Assembly: GCA_945866155.1 (NCBI GenBank)
Contig: CAMBGL010000048.1
Span: forward strand, 1-8,406
Reading direction: 5' to 3'
DNA length: 8,406 bases
Source of the DNA: Bifidobacterium breve
Lineage (GTDB): Bacteria; Actinomycetota; Actinomycetes; Nanopelagicales; Nanopelagicaceae
Shown piece after piece: positions 1 through 6,283 of this stretch (within the stretch, counting starts at the first letter, position 1; every line of letters begins with the position of its first letter). The position numbers were made by a program, and so were the translations under genes. The notes under the pieces were generated by a model, which saw only the letters and a program-made list of their open reading frames with translations, searched no databases and was not told the origin of the DNA.

Positions 1-939
1 CAACAAGGTGACTGGGTGCTTCTTCCCAATGATTACGCTCTATCAATATCTAATGGAGCACTTCCTCATGTTGACCCAAGTGCGCCAGCAGTGGTTGCAG
101 ATATTGCAGGACTGAGTAGCCAAGGCAAGAATTTAGATATTGACATCATCTTTCCAGTTCTTCATGGCCCCTACGGTGAAGATGGAACTATCCAAGGTTT
201 TTGTGAGATGGCAGATATTGCCTATGTAGGTAGCGGAGTTCTTGCTTCATCGGTTGCAATGGATAAATCATTTGCTAAACCAATATTTGCAGCTGCTGGA
301 ATCAAAGTTGCTGAGGGATTCGTAGTCACTAAAGAAGAGTGGGCTAACGATAAGAGCGGATGCGCAAAGAGAATTGCAACTCTCGGCTATCCAGTATTTG
401 TAAAGCCAGCACGTGGTGGTTCCAGTCGTGGCACGCATAAGGTCCATAACGCCGATGGACTTGAGAAAGCAATTACCGATACTCATACATTTGATCGCAA
501 AGCGATTATTGAAAATGCCGTAGCTGGCAAAGAGATCGAGTGCGCAGTCCTCGAATTTGATGGAGCACCACACGCATCTGTTGTTGGTGAAATCAAGATT
601 AGCGATTCTTTCGAATTCTATGATTTTGAGGCTAAGTATTTAGATGGTGCCACATCTATCGAATTACCGGCTTCGATTCCAGCCCAAGCATCGAAACAAA
701 TACAAGAAAGTGCGATCAAAGCCTTTGTTGCCCTCGGATGCGCCGGTCTTGCTCGCGTTGATTTCTTTTATACCGCTAATGGAGAAATTATTATCAATGA
801 GCTCAACACAATGCCTGGATTTACGCCAACATCAGTATTTCCAAAAATGTGGGCAGCAACTGGAAAAAATTACACAGAAGTAATTAGCGCTTTACTGGCA
901 AGCGCACTGACACGAACTAACGGTGTCTTGGGTAACTAG
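1..939 (+). CDS. ddl: D-alanine--D-alanine ligase, 5' end cut off by the window
   Basis: This is an ATP-grasp ligase that joins two D-alanines in the cytoplasm to give the dipeptide that ends the peptidoglycan stem peptide. The frame is open from base 1, so the GTG at 16 is an internal codon rather than the start; about 312 codons are visible and roughly 50 N-terminal residues are probably missing. Seen in order: the HGPYGEDGTIQG block (bases 163-198), GSGVLASSVAMDK, the ATP-binding stretch VKPARGGSSRGT (around 403-440), and the metal/substrate block NELNTMPGFTP near the C-terminus, with the Glu codon at 799 and the Asn codon at 805. These are diagnostic for Ddl and separate it from other ATP-grasp enzymes. 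The TAG stop (937-939) overlaps the stop of the convergent Lrp-type gene by 4 bp. Family call is secure; only the N-terminus is unknown. Confidence 0.96.
   Translation, partial: QQGDWVLLPNDYALSISNGALPHVDPSAPAVVADIAGLSSQGKNLDIDIIFPVLHGPYGEDGTIQGFCEMADIAYVGSGVLASSVAMDKSFAKPIFAAAGIKVAEGFVVTKEEWANDKSGCAKRIATLGYPVFVKPARGGSSRGTHKVHNADGLEKAITDTHTFDRKAIIENAVAGKEIECAVLEFDGAPHASVVGEIKISDSFEFYDFEAKYLDGATSIELPASIPAQASKQIQESAIKAFVALGCAGLARVDFFYTANGEIIINELNTMPGFTPTSVFPKMWAATGKNYTEVISALLASALTRTNGVLGN
864..885 (-). terminator. Possible weak terminator of the minus-strand Lrp-type gene, inside ddl
   Basis: Read on the minus strand, AATTAC (880-885) and GTAATT (868-873) form a 6-bp stem with a 6-nt loop, followed directly by four further U (864-867). 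A second, GC-richer stem (GCGCTT/AAGCGC, 887-892 with 900-905) lies just before it in the direction of transcription. The site is about 50 bp past the Lrp-type stop and lies within ddl coding sequence. The stem next to the U-run is AT-rich, so this is a weak candidate; it could be chance. Confidence 0.3.
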
Positions 940-1169
940 TAAGTAACAGGGCAGGTAAGCGTGCGTGTAATTCCTGCGACTGCTTGTACTTTGGAGAGAA
1001 TTACTCGACCAAACTCTTCCATGCTCGGCGCTTCGGCGCGCATGATGACGTCGTAGGGACCAGTTACGCCTTCAGCCAAAGTGACACCTGCGATTGCTGA
1101 AACGGATTTAGCAACACCTGATGCTTTACCAACTTCAGTCTGAATCAAAATGTAAGCCTGTACTGACAT
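936..1169 (-). CDS. Stand-alone Lrp/AsnC ligand-binding (RAM) domain protein
   Basis: A 77-residue protein that matches only the C-terminal effector-binding domain of Lrp/AsnC regulators. It starts MSVQAYILIQTEVGKA, then has the GVTGPYDVIMRAEAPS segment typical of the strand-turn-strand of this domain, and ends in a short ITRTLTCPVTY strand. There is no helix-turn-helix, and no room for one: the ATG at 1167-1169 is preceded by a strong ribosome binding site GAAGGAG (1176-1182) with a 6-nt spacer. Proteins of this kind form ring-like oligomers and bind amino acids or similar small molecules; without a DNA-binding domain it may tune full-length Lrp proteins or only act as a sensor (inference). 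It lies between ddl and thiL, its usual actinobacterial position as I recall it. Its stop shares a CTAG with the ddl stop. Confidence 0.88.
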   Translation of the reverse strand: MSVQAYILIQTEVGKASGVAKSVSAIAGVTLAEGVTGPYDVIMRAEAPSMEEFGRVILSKVQAVAGITRTLTCPVTY

Positions 1170-1233
1170 GGTCTTCTCCTTCTACTGTGTACGCCAGAGG
1201 TTACATCCATTCATACATATTCTCTAGTGCGAT

Positions 1234-1239
1234 TAGGCT
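1234..1239 (+). promoter_or_regulatory. Candidate -10 box for leaderless thiL transcription
   Basis: TAGGCT fits the actinobacterial -10 pattern TANNNT and ends 6 nt before the thiL ATG. No Shine-Dalgarno sequence is visible between it and the start, so transcription probably begins at or next to the A of the ATG. No convincing -35 box is seen about 17 bp upstream. Confidence 0.5.
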
Positions 1240-1245
1240 AAGGCT

Positions 1246-2172
1246 ATGAACTTCGATGAAGCGCGAGTGATCGCTGCTGTCGCTGCCATTTTTGGAACGA
1301 CTCATAAAGGCGTACCAGTGGGTATCGGCGACGATGGCGCTGTTGTCGAAACAAGTAATAAAAGTGTTGTGACAACAGATATGGCAGTTGAAGGCACGCA
1401 CTTCAATACGAGTTGGAGTGGAGCATTTGAAATTGGTCGAAAAATTACAGCTGCAAATTGTGCAGATATTTATGCAATGGGTGGCATGCCACAATATTTA
1501 GTTGTAGCCCTTGCACTTACTGGTAACGAGAACATGGAATGGATTGAAGAGCTAGCGGATGGAATCGCTCACGAAGCAAAAAGCGTAGGTGCCGTAGTCG
1601 TTGGTGGAGATTTAGCACGAGGGCACTCGAAAGTTATTTCAATGAGCGCTATCGGAAAGGTGAAAGATCCAATACTTCGAAGCGGTGCCAAGCCTGGTGA
1701 TCGTATTTATTGTTCATCACTTCCTGGGTGGTCTGCTGCAGGTTATTTACTTCTCAATAGTGCAAGCACATTAGAAAGTGATGCATCACAATATGCACGA
1801 GATGAGTTCAGTGCGCCAACACTTGATTACGACATTGCACAAGATTGGATTCATGCCAAAGCTCACTCAATGTGTGATGTCAGCGATGCGCTTGTGATTC
1901 AAGCCGAACAAATGAGTAATGATTCATCTGTAAAATTTATCTTCGATAAAGATAAGTTCGCCAGCCATCCCGAATTCAATCAAATGGCCGAACTAGCGAG
2001 TGCCCTTGATGCCGATCCCTGGCAATGGATTTTTAGTGGGGGAGAAGATCACGTATTCCTGGCAACTGGAAAAGATTTAGATGGCTTTGTTGTTGGCCGT
2101 GTAGAAGCAGGCTCAGGTGTAGAAGGTCTAGAAATGAAAAAAGCGCCAGATGCCTGGCGCCATTTCAATTGA
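1246..2172 (+). CDS. thiL: Thiamine-monophosphate kinase
   Basis: ThiL phosphorylates thiamine monophosphate with ATP to give the active cofactor thiamine diphosphate, in the cytoplasm. At 308 residues it has normal length. Motifs of the PurM/ThiL-type ATPase fold: GIGDDGAVV (26-34, with the Asp pair that binds Mg), TTDMAVEGTHF (43-53), KITAANCADIYAMGG (66-80), GGDLARG (120-126), CDVSDAL (210-216) and SGGEDHVFLA (from about 264). The common DVSDGL motif reads DVSDAL here, a mild change. The ATG is chosen because a TANNNT box lies 6 nt upstream and the protein begins at the usual place. The gene is divergent from the Lrp-type gene and ends 6 bp from the convergent rpmB. Its last codons double as the rpmB terminator on the other strand. 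The uracil-DNA glycosylase gene often next to actinobacterial thiL is absent. Confidence 0.95.
   Translation: MNFDEARVIAAVAAIFGTTHKGVPVGIGDDGAVVETSNKSVVTTDMAVEGTHFNTSWSGAFEIGRKITAANCADIYAMGGMPQYLVVALALTGNENMEWIEELADGIAHEAKSVGAVVVGGDLARGHSKVISMSAIGKVKDPILRSGAKPGDRIYCSSLPGWSAAGYLLLNSASTLESDASQYARDEFSAPTLDYDIAQDWIHAKAHSMCDVSDALVIQAEQMSNDSSVKFIFDKDKFASHPEFNQMAELASALDADPWQWIFSGGEDHVFLATGKDLDGFVVGRVEAGSGVEGLEMKKAPDAWRHFN
2137..2160 (-). terminator. Intrinsic terminator of rpmB, embedded in the 3' end of thiL
   Basis: On the minus strand the order is GCGCCAG (2154-2160), loop GCAT (2150-2153), CTGGCGC (2143-2149), then six U (2137-2142). The stem is a perfect 7 bp, mostly GC, with a tetraloop and an immediate U-tract, which is the classic Rho-independent form. 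It lies 18 bp past the rpmB stop. On the plus strand the same bases are thiL codons 298-305 (KKAPDAWR), with no U-tract after the stem, so the signal is one-directional. A separate 12-bp palindrome, TTTCAATTGAAA (2163-2174), covers the thiL stop codon. Confidence 0.88.
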
Positions 2173-2178
2173 AAAAAA

Positions 2179-2364
2179 TTAGCGTGTAACTTTTCCTGCC
2201 TTGAGGCATGAAGTACAAACGTTTTGACGCTTTGTTCCGCCACCAACAAGAGTGCGTACGCGCTGAATATTCGGATTCCAGCGACGACGAGTCTTTACCT
2301 GAGAGTGTGAAACGTTATTGCCAAAGCTGGGCCCTTTGCCACAGATATCGCATGTTGATGCCAC
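2179..2364 (-). CDS. rpmB: 50S ribosomal protein L28, zinc-ribbon (C+) form
   Basis: A 61-residue, strongly basic protein of the large ribosomal subunit. The start is GTG (2362-2364), preceded by AAGGAG (2372-2377) with a 7-nt spacer. The N-terminus MASTCDICGKGPSFGNNVSH and the core TRRRWNPNIQRVR are typical of L28. Two cysteine pairs, C5/C8 and C50/C53, make this the zinc-binding version rather than the cysteine-free paralogue that some bacteria use under zinc shortage. It is transcribed away from recG, and its transcript should stop at the hairpin inside thiL. In many actinobacteria a DAK-domain kinase gene lies between rpmB and recG; here it is missing. Confidence 0.96.
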   Translation of the reverse strand: MASTCDICGKGPSFGNNVSHSQVKTRRRWNPNIQRVRTLVGGGTKRQNVCTSCLKAGKVTR

Positions 2365-2424
2365 AGCAGTACTCCTTTTATTTATTTGCCAGATTTGTCG
2401 CTAGCGTCAATTACTAAGGCGCAA

Positions 2425-2456
2425 GATTAGCGTGAGGCTACCCCCGATGGCTAATC
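2425..2456. repeat. Inverted repeat GATTAGC/GCTAATC in the rpmB/recG gap
   Basis: GATTAGC (2425-2431) and GCTAATC (2450-2456) are perfect 7-bp inverted copies with an 18-bp spacer holding a CCCCC run. No U-tract follows on either strand, so it is not an intrinsic terminator. It could be an operator or a structured leader of either divergent transcript. Confidence 0.5.
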
Positions 2457-2463
2457 GCAGGCG

Positions 2464-2496
2464 TGGGCGCAGCGCTATTGCGCTCATGAGCGCCCA
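2464..2496. repeat. Nested inverted repeats with a 14-bp perfect palindrome upstream of recG
   Basis: TGGGCGC (2464-2470) pairs with GCGCCCA (2490-2496); inside it AGCGC (2471-2475) pairs with GCGCT (2480-2484) around a TATT loop, leaving CATGA as a bulge. Alternatively GCGCTCATGAGCGC (2480-2493) is a perfect 14-bp palindrome. The block ends 21 bp before the recG start. No U-tract follows, so termination is unlikely; a dimeric regulator site or an RNA structure is possible. Confidence 0.6.
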
Positions 2497-2517
2497 TTGT
2501 GAGGCAGAATCATAGAC

Positions 2518-4689
2518 ATGGCCGATCTCGAAACACGACTCACGAATGTGGTGGGAGATCGCACCGCGAAAGTCCTTTCGACAACTTTTGATATGAAAGA
2601 GGTTGGCGATTTATTGCGCCATTACCCACGCCGTTATGTTGTTCGAGGCGAACTCACCGATATTTCTACATTGCAAGAAGGTGATGAAGTAACCATTTTG
2701 GCCCAAGTTCACAGCGCTTCAAATCGCAGATTGCAGGGACGCAAGGGGAGTATTTTTGAAGTAATCGTCACTGATGGAAGCGCAAAACTCTCACTCACCT
2801 TCTTCAATCAAGCGTGGAGAGAGAAAGAATTACGAGTTGGCAGACAGGGACTCTTTGCAGGCAAGGTCGGCCTCTTCAATGGAAAGCGCCAACTTGCTCA
2901 CCCTGATTACGAAATGATTCCCGATGGCAGCGATGTCGATAGTGCGGTGGAAGATTTTGCAGGAAAGTACTTACCTGTTTATCCCGCATCATCGAAGTTG
3001 CCATCATGGAAGATTGCGCAATGTATGGAATTAGTAATCGATTCACTCGATGAACTCCAAGATTTCTTACCTGAAAAAATTAGAGAAAAGCATTCTTATC
3101 CCACCTTGCAACAAGCGCTGATTCAACTTCATAAACCAATGGATTTAGATAGTGCTGAGCTATCGCGGGAACGATTGACCTTCGATGAGGCATTTCTATT
3201 ACAACTCCTTCTTGTGCTTCGACGCAACGAATTACGAAAACTTCACACTCAATCCCGAGCACCTAAACCAGGGGGAATATTGGATGCATTTGATGCCTCC
3301 CTGCCTTTCCAACTCACAGGTGGTCAGATAGAAGTGTGCAAAGAAATTGAGAGTGATTTAGCGCAATCGCATCCGATGCATCGCTTACTACAAGGTGAGG
3401 TTGGATCTGGTAAAACAATTGTTGCTCTTCGTGCGATGTTATCCGTCATAGATAGTGGCGGACAGGCAGCCTTACTTGCTCCAACAGAAGTTTTAGCAGC
3501 CCAACATGTGCGAACATTTGAAAAGTTACTTGGAACATTGGGACACGGTGGAATGCTTGGAGCACCAGAGCATTCAACGCAAGTTACTTTGATAACTGGA
3601 TCTCAAAGCGCTGCAGCACGTAAAGAAGCACTTGCACTGGCAGCATCAGGGGATGCTGGAATAGTTATTGGCACGCACGCACTCCTTGGTGAAAAAGTTG
3701 AGTTCAAAGATTTAGGTCTGATTGTCGTTGATGAACAACATAGATTCGGCGTGGAACAAAGAGATGCGTTAAAGGAAAAAGCGGAGAAACCTCCACATCT
3801 ACTTGTTATGACTGCAACACCGATCCCACGAACAGTTGCAATGACAGTCTTCGGTGATTTAGATGTTTCCACACTTCGCGAACTACCACTTGGCAGGCAA
3901 CCAATTACAACTCACGTAGTTCCAGTATTAGAAAAGCCAGCATTCGTTGAACGTGCGTGGAGCCGAATCAAAGAAGAAGTAGCGATGGGTCATCAGGCAT
4001 ACATCGTCGCACCGCGTATCAGTGCAACTTCTAATGAAGATGCAGATATGGATTTTCTCTTTGGCGAGACTACAAGTGACCTAGCTTCCGTTGAGGAACT
4101 TGCTCCCAAACTACACGGTGGGCCATTGGCAGGGCTGCGAGTAGCCATGCTGCATGGGCGAATGAGCGCTGATGATAAAGATTCAACAATGAAAGCATTT
4201 GCAGCCGGTGAGATGGATGTACTCGTTTCAACAACAGTTATTGAAGTTGGTGTCGACGTTGCTAATGCAACAGTGATGGTCATCATGGATGCAGACCGCT
4301 TCGGCGTCTCACAACTTCATCAGTTGCGTGGCCGTGTTGGGCGAGGAACATCTCCTGGTTTATGCCTGCTTGTGAGTAGCGCTCCAATTGAATCACCGGC
4401 TAGAACCCGACTAGAAGCAGTTGCATCGACTTTGGATGGATTTGAACTCTCACGAATAGATCTGGATCAAAGGCGCGAAGGTGATGTTTTAGGAAGTAAT
4501 CAATCAGGAACACGATCGCATTTGCGGCTCTTGAGAGTATTACGCGATGAAGATCTCATTGAGAGTGCACGCAATGATGCGAGCGAGCTCGTGGATACCG
4601 ATAGTGATTTGAGCGCCTATCCTTTGCTGCAAGCCGAACTAAAAGTTCTGCAAGCCGATGAAGCGGTCGACTATCTAGATAAGGGTTAG
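2518..4689 (+). CDS. recG: ATP-dependent DNA helicase RecG
   Basis: RecG is a superfamily 2 helicase that remodels stalled replication forks, R-loops and recombination junctions. At 723 residues it is full length. An OB-fold wedge domain lies at about residues 50-140. The helicase core carries GEVGSGKT (Walker A, 293-300, Lys299), DEQHRFGVEQR (Walker B, 405-415), TATPIPRT (432-439), STTVIEVGVDV, and QLRGRVGRG (motif VI, 602-610, Arg606 and Arg609). DEQH instead of DEAD/DEAH together with the IEVGVDV segment is typical of RecG and Mfd; the N-terminal wedge and lack of an RNA polymerase-binding domain decide for RecG. The ATG at 2518 lacks a close Shine-Dalgarno sequence (GAGG is 13 nt away), so a leaderless start from CAGAAT is possible. 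The gene opens the plus-strand cluster; rsmD starts 5 bp after its stop. Confidence 0.97.
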   Translation: MADLETRLTNVVGDRTAKVLSTTFDMKEVGDLLRHYPRRYVVRGELTDISTLQEGDEVTILAQVHSASNRRLQGRKGSIFEVIVTDGSAKLSLTFFNQAWREKELRVGRQGLFAGKVGLFNGKRQLAHPDYEMIPDGSDVDSAVEDFAGKYLPVYPASSKLPSWKIAQCMELVIDSLDELQDFLPEKIREKHSYPTLQQALIQLHKPMDLDSAELSRERLTFDEAFLLQLLLVLRRNELRKLHTQSRAPKPGGILDAFDASLPFQLTGGQIEVCKEIESDLAQSHPMHRLLQGEVGSGKTIVALRAMLSVIDSGGQAALLAPTEVLAAQHVRTFEKLLGTLGHGGMLGAPEHSTQVTLITGSQSAAARKEALALAASGDAGIVIGTHALLGEKVEFKDLGLIVVDEQHRFGVEQRDALKEKAEKPPHLLVMTATPIPRTVAMTVFGDLDVSTLRELPLGRQPITTHVVPVLEKPAFVERAWSRIKEEVAMGHQAYIVAPRISATSNEDADMDFLFGETTSDLASVEELAPKLHGGPLAGLRVAMLHGRMSADDKDSTMKAFAAGEMDVLVSTTVIEVGVDVANATVMVIMDADRFGVSQLHQLRGRVGRGTSPGLCLLVSSAPIESPARTRLEAVASTLDGFELSRIDLDQRREGDVLGSNQSGTRSHLRLLRVLRDEDLIESARNDASELVDTDSDLSAYPLLQAELKVLQADEAVDYLDKG

Positions 4690-4694
4690 CACCA

Positions 4695-5282
4695 ATGAGA
4701 ATTATTGCCGGTGTTGCAAAAGGGCGAACGCTTTCGACTGTCTCAGGTGCAACGAGACCGACTTCTGATCGTGCGCGCGAGGGTTTGTTTTCATCCCTTA
4801 CATCGGAGTTCGGAGATTTTCTAGGACTTCATGTCCTCGATCTCTTCGCGGGCTCGGGAGCTGTTGGATTTGAAGCACTATCGCGTGGAGCAACTCTTGT
4901 TCATGGTGTTGAGAAAGAGAGTGATGCGATAAAAACTATTACAACAAATAGTGAAATAGTTGCTAAAGCTGGACCAACAGGCAAGTTTCATCTCTACTCG
5001 ATCTCAGTTCAAAGATTTGTAACCGACCCTGCTCATGAACAATATCATCTGGTTTACATTGATCCACCGTATGATTTTCCAAGTTCCGAATTAGAAGAAA
5101 TATTGCGATTACTTGCACAAGGAAATTTTCTAAAAAGTGATGCATTTATTGCAGTAGAGCGCAGAGCCAAAGGTGGAAAATTCACATGGCCAGAGTCTTA
5201 TGAGCCAGTGCGTGAACGAAATTATGGACAGGCCACGATTTATTACGCTAATGCCGCCTCCATCACGCCTGAGAATGGATAA
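4695..5282 (+). CDS. rsmD: 16S rRNA (guanine(966)-N(2))-methyltransferase
   Basis: RsmD uses S-adenosylmethionine to methylate G966 of 16S rRNA (E. coli numbering) during 30S assembly. Of its 195 residues, the N-terminus MRIIAGVAKGR and the TRPTSDRAREGLF block (20-32) are family signatures. VLDLFAGSGAVGFEALSRGA (47-66) is the SAM-binding loop, and DPPY (123-126) is the catalytic motif of N-methyltransferases acting on exocyclic amines. Length is normal for the family. The start lies 5 bp past the recG stop; AAGGG (4681-4685), inside the end of recG, is a usable ribosome binding site 9 nt upstream, so the two are probably translationally coupled. It precedes coaD, as in most actinobacteria and many other bacteria. 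Confidence 0.95.
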   Translation: MRIIAGVAKGRTLSTVSGATRPTSDRAREGLFSSLTSEFGDFLGLHVLDLFAGSGAVGFEALSRGATLVHGVEKESDAIKTITTNSEIVAKAGPTGKFHLYSISVQRFVTDPAHEQYHLVYIDPPYDFPSSELEEILRLLAQGNFLKSDAFIAVERRAKGGKFTWPESYEPVRERNYGQATIYYANAASITPENG

Positions 5283-5298
5283 CACGGGCATCTCTTGC

Positions 5299-5304
5299 TA
5301 GCGT
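5299..5304 (+). promoter_or_regulatory. Candidate -10 box for coaD
   Basis: TAGCGT fits TANNNT and ends 7 nt before the coaD ATG, in the 29-bp rsmD/coaD gap. There is no Shine-Dalgarno sequence in this gap, which supports a leaderless start, although read-through from rsmD is also possible. The -35 position (TGGATA, 5276-5281) is a poor match. Confidence 0.4.
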
Positions 5305-5311
5305 TTCACCC

Positions 5312-5788
5312 ATGAAGCGCGCCGTATGTCCAGGATCTTTTGATCCAATCACCTATGGCCACCTCGACATCATTGAACGTGCGAGTGCTCATTTTGATCA
5401 AGTCGTCGTCGCAGTTCTAGAAAATCGCACGAAGGCAAGCCTTTTCACTGTTGCGGAGCGCATTGAAATGATTCGCGAAACCACCTCAAAATTCTCAAAT
5501 GTAATCGTGGATTCTTGGAGTGGGCTTCTAGTTGATTATTGCAAAACTAATTCAGTACAGGCAATAGTCAAAGGCCTTCGAGCAGTAACTGACTTTGATT
5601 ATGAGCTACAAATGGCACAAGTAAATTTACAATCAGGTATTGAAACTATGTTTATGGCAACTGCGCCTGCGCATTCATTCTTATCATCATCACTCGTCAA
5701 AGAGCTTGCCCACTACGGTGGAGATGTCTCTTCGATGGTTCCAACAAATGTCAATGCAGCACTCAAAGCACAAGTAGCAAGGAAATAG
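5312..5788 (+). CDS. coaD: Phosphopantetheine adenylyltransferase
   Basis: CoaD transfers AMP from ATP to 4'-phosphopantetheine, giving dephospho-CoA, the penultimate step of CoA synthesis. The 158-residue length is usual; the enzyme is a hexamer in known cases. The nucleotidyltransferase signature is GSFDPITYGH (8-17), with the TxGH form of the HxGH motif. KGLRAVTDFDYELQMA is the conserved central block, and FLSSSLVKELA corresponds to the C-terminal ATP-binding SSS segment, with Lys where many bacterial enzymes have Arg. The stop is followed after 2 bp by the next gene, whose ribosome binding site lies inside the coaD end, so those two are very likely cotranscribed. Confidence 0.97.
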   Translation: MKRAVCPGSFDPITYGHLDIIERASAHFDQVVVAVLENRTKASLFTVAERIEMIRETTSKFSNVIVDSWSGLLVDYCKTNSVQAIVKGLRAVTDFDYELQMAQVNLQSGIETMFMATAPAHSFLSSSLVKELAHYGGDVSSMVPTNVNAALKAQVARK

Positions 5789-5790
5789 CC

Positions 5791-6273
5791 ATGGACTCAG
5801 TAGAGAAACTAACTTCTGCAATAACAATGGTGGAAGAAGCACGTGGGGTTCCACTTTCTGCATCATGCGTCGTCCACCGCGGTGAGATGCTTGAGATACT
5901 CGATGGAGCGCGCGCTTCGCTACCTACCGATTTAGAAGATGCTGAAGCAATCATTTCCTCTCGCGATTCAATTATTGAAGATGGTCGAATTAGCGCAGAC
6001 ACACTTGTTGCAAATGCCCGCGAAGAAGTTTCACGAATGGTTGAACAAACTTCAATCGTTGCGGCAGCACGCGATGAGGCGAAAAAGATTCTCGATGATG
6101 CTCGCGTGATTGCTGAAGAAGAACGGGCTCAAGTTGAGGAATATATCGATGGTCGCCTAGCAACACTTGAAGTAATCCTCAATAAAACTATGGATGCTGT
6201 TGCGCGAGGACGAGATCGCCTCGCTGGTGCTAACGATAAAGATGTACTTTCGCAATTAGCTGACGAAAACTAA
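5791..6273 (+). CDS. Short SepIVA/DivIVA-like coiled-coil protein
   Basis: A 160-residue acidic protein with no signal peptide or membrane segment. Residues 15-36 (VEEARGVPLSASCVVHRGEM) and the following LEILDGARASLPTDLEDAEA segment resemble, from memory, the N-terminus of mycobacterial SepIVA (Rv2927c), an essential septal DivIVA-domain protein; the end VEEYIDGRLATLEVILNKTM plus VARGRDRL resembles its C-terminus. Between them lies an Ala/Glu/Arg-rich helix, about residues 60-118, likely coiled coil. The mycobacterial protein is about 245 residues, so most of the difference seems to fall in the coiled coil. Position before yceD-rpmF-rnc agrees. Start: ATG 2 bp after coaD, with AAGGAA (5779-5784) 6 nt upstream. 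Annotation tools may call it ATP synthase subunit B-like because of the helix. A division or polar growth role is inferred. Confidence 0.75.
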   Translation: MDSVEKLTSAITMVEEARGVPLSASCVVHRGEMLEILDGARASLPTDLEDAEAIISSRDSIIEDGRISADTLVANAREEVSRMVEQTSIVAAARDEAKKILDDARVIAEEERAQVEEYIDGRLATLEVILNKTMDAVARGRDRLAGANDKDVLSQLADEN

Positions 6274-6283
6274 TTCTTCGCTC

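Larger units (their letters stand above)
2365..2517. other. Divergent rpmB/recG intergenic region
   Basis: These 153 bp, the longest gene-free stretch in the window, must hold the promoters of rpmB (leftward) and recG (rightward). Seen: the rpmB Shine-Dalgarno sequence next to its start; on the minus strand TTGACG (2405-2410), a good -35 match, but the -10 it implies (AAATAA, 2382-2387) would put the transcript start inside the Shine-Dalgarno sequence, so I do not assign it. CAGAAT (2505-2510) sits 7 nt before the recG ATG and may be a leaderless -10. GTGAGGC is repeated at 2432-2438 and 2499-2505. Two inverted repeats are listed separately. No small ORF with a convincing start is seen. Confidence 0.6.

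Noticed and set aside
268..573. Open frame of 101 codons on the minus strand inside ddl
   Set aside because: Shadow of ddl: fully inside a gene with clear family motifs, no ribosome binding site, and an amino acid mix unlike any real domain.
2143..2172. thiL terminator on the plus strand
   Set aside because: On the plus strand the stem is followed by CATTTCAATTG rather than a U-run, so it should end only minus-strand transcription.
2382..2410. TTGACG/AAATAA as an rpmB promoter
   Set aside because: The -35 match is good, but the implied transcript start falls inside the rpmB Shine-Dalgarno sequence, which has to be in the mRNA for the GTG start.
2208..2417. Plus-strand frame of 69 codons opposite rpmB
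   Set aside because: Antisense to a certain ribosomal protein gene; composition reflects the L28 complement and there is no start signal.
4672..4681. Palindrome TATCTAGATA at the 3' end of recG
   Set aside because: Short, AT-rich, within coding sequence and without a U-tract; fits chance and ordinary codon choice.
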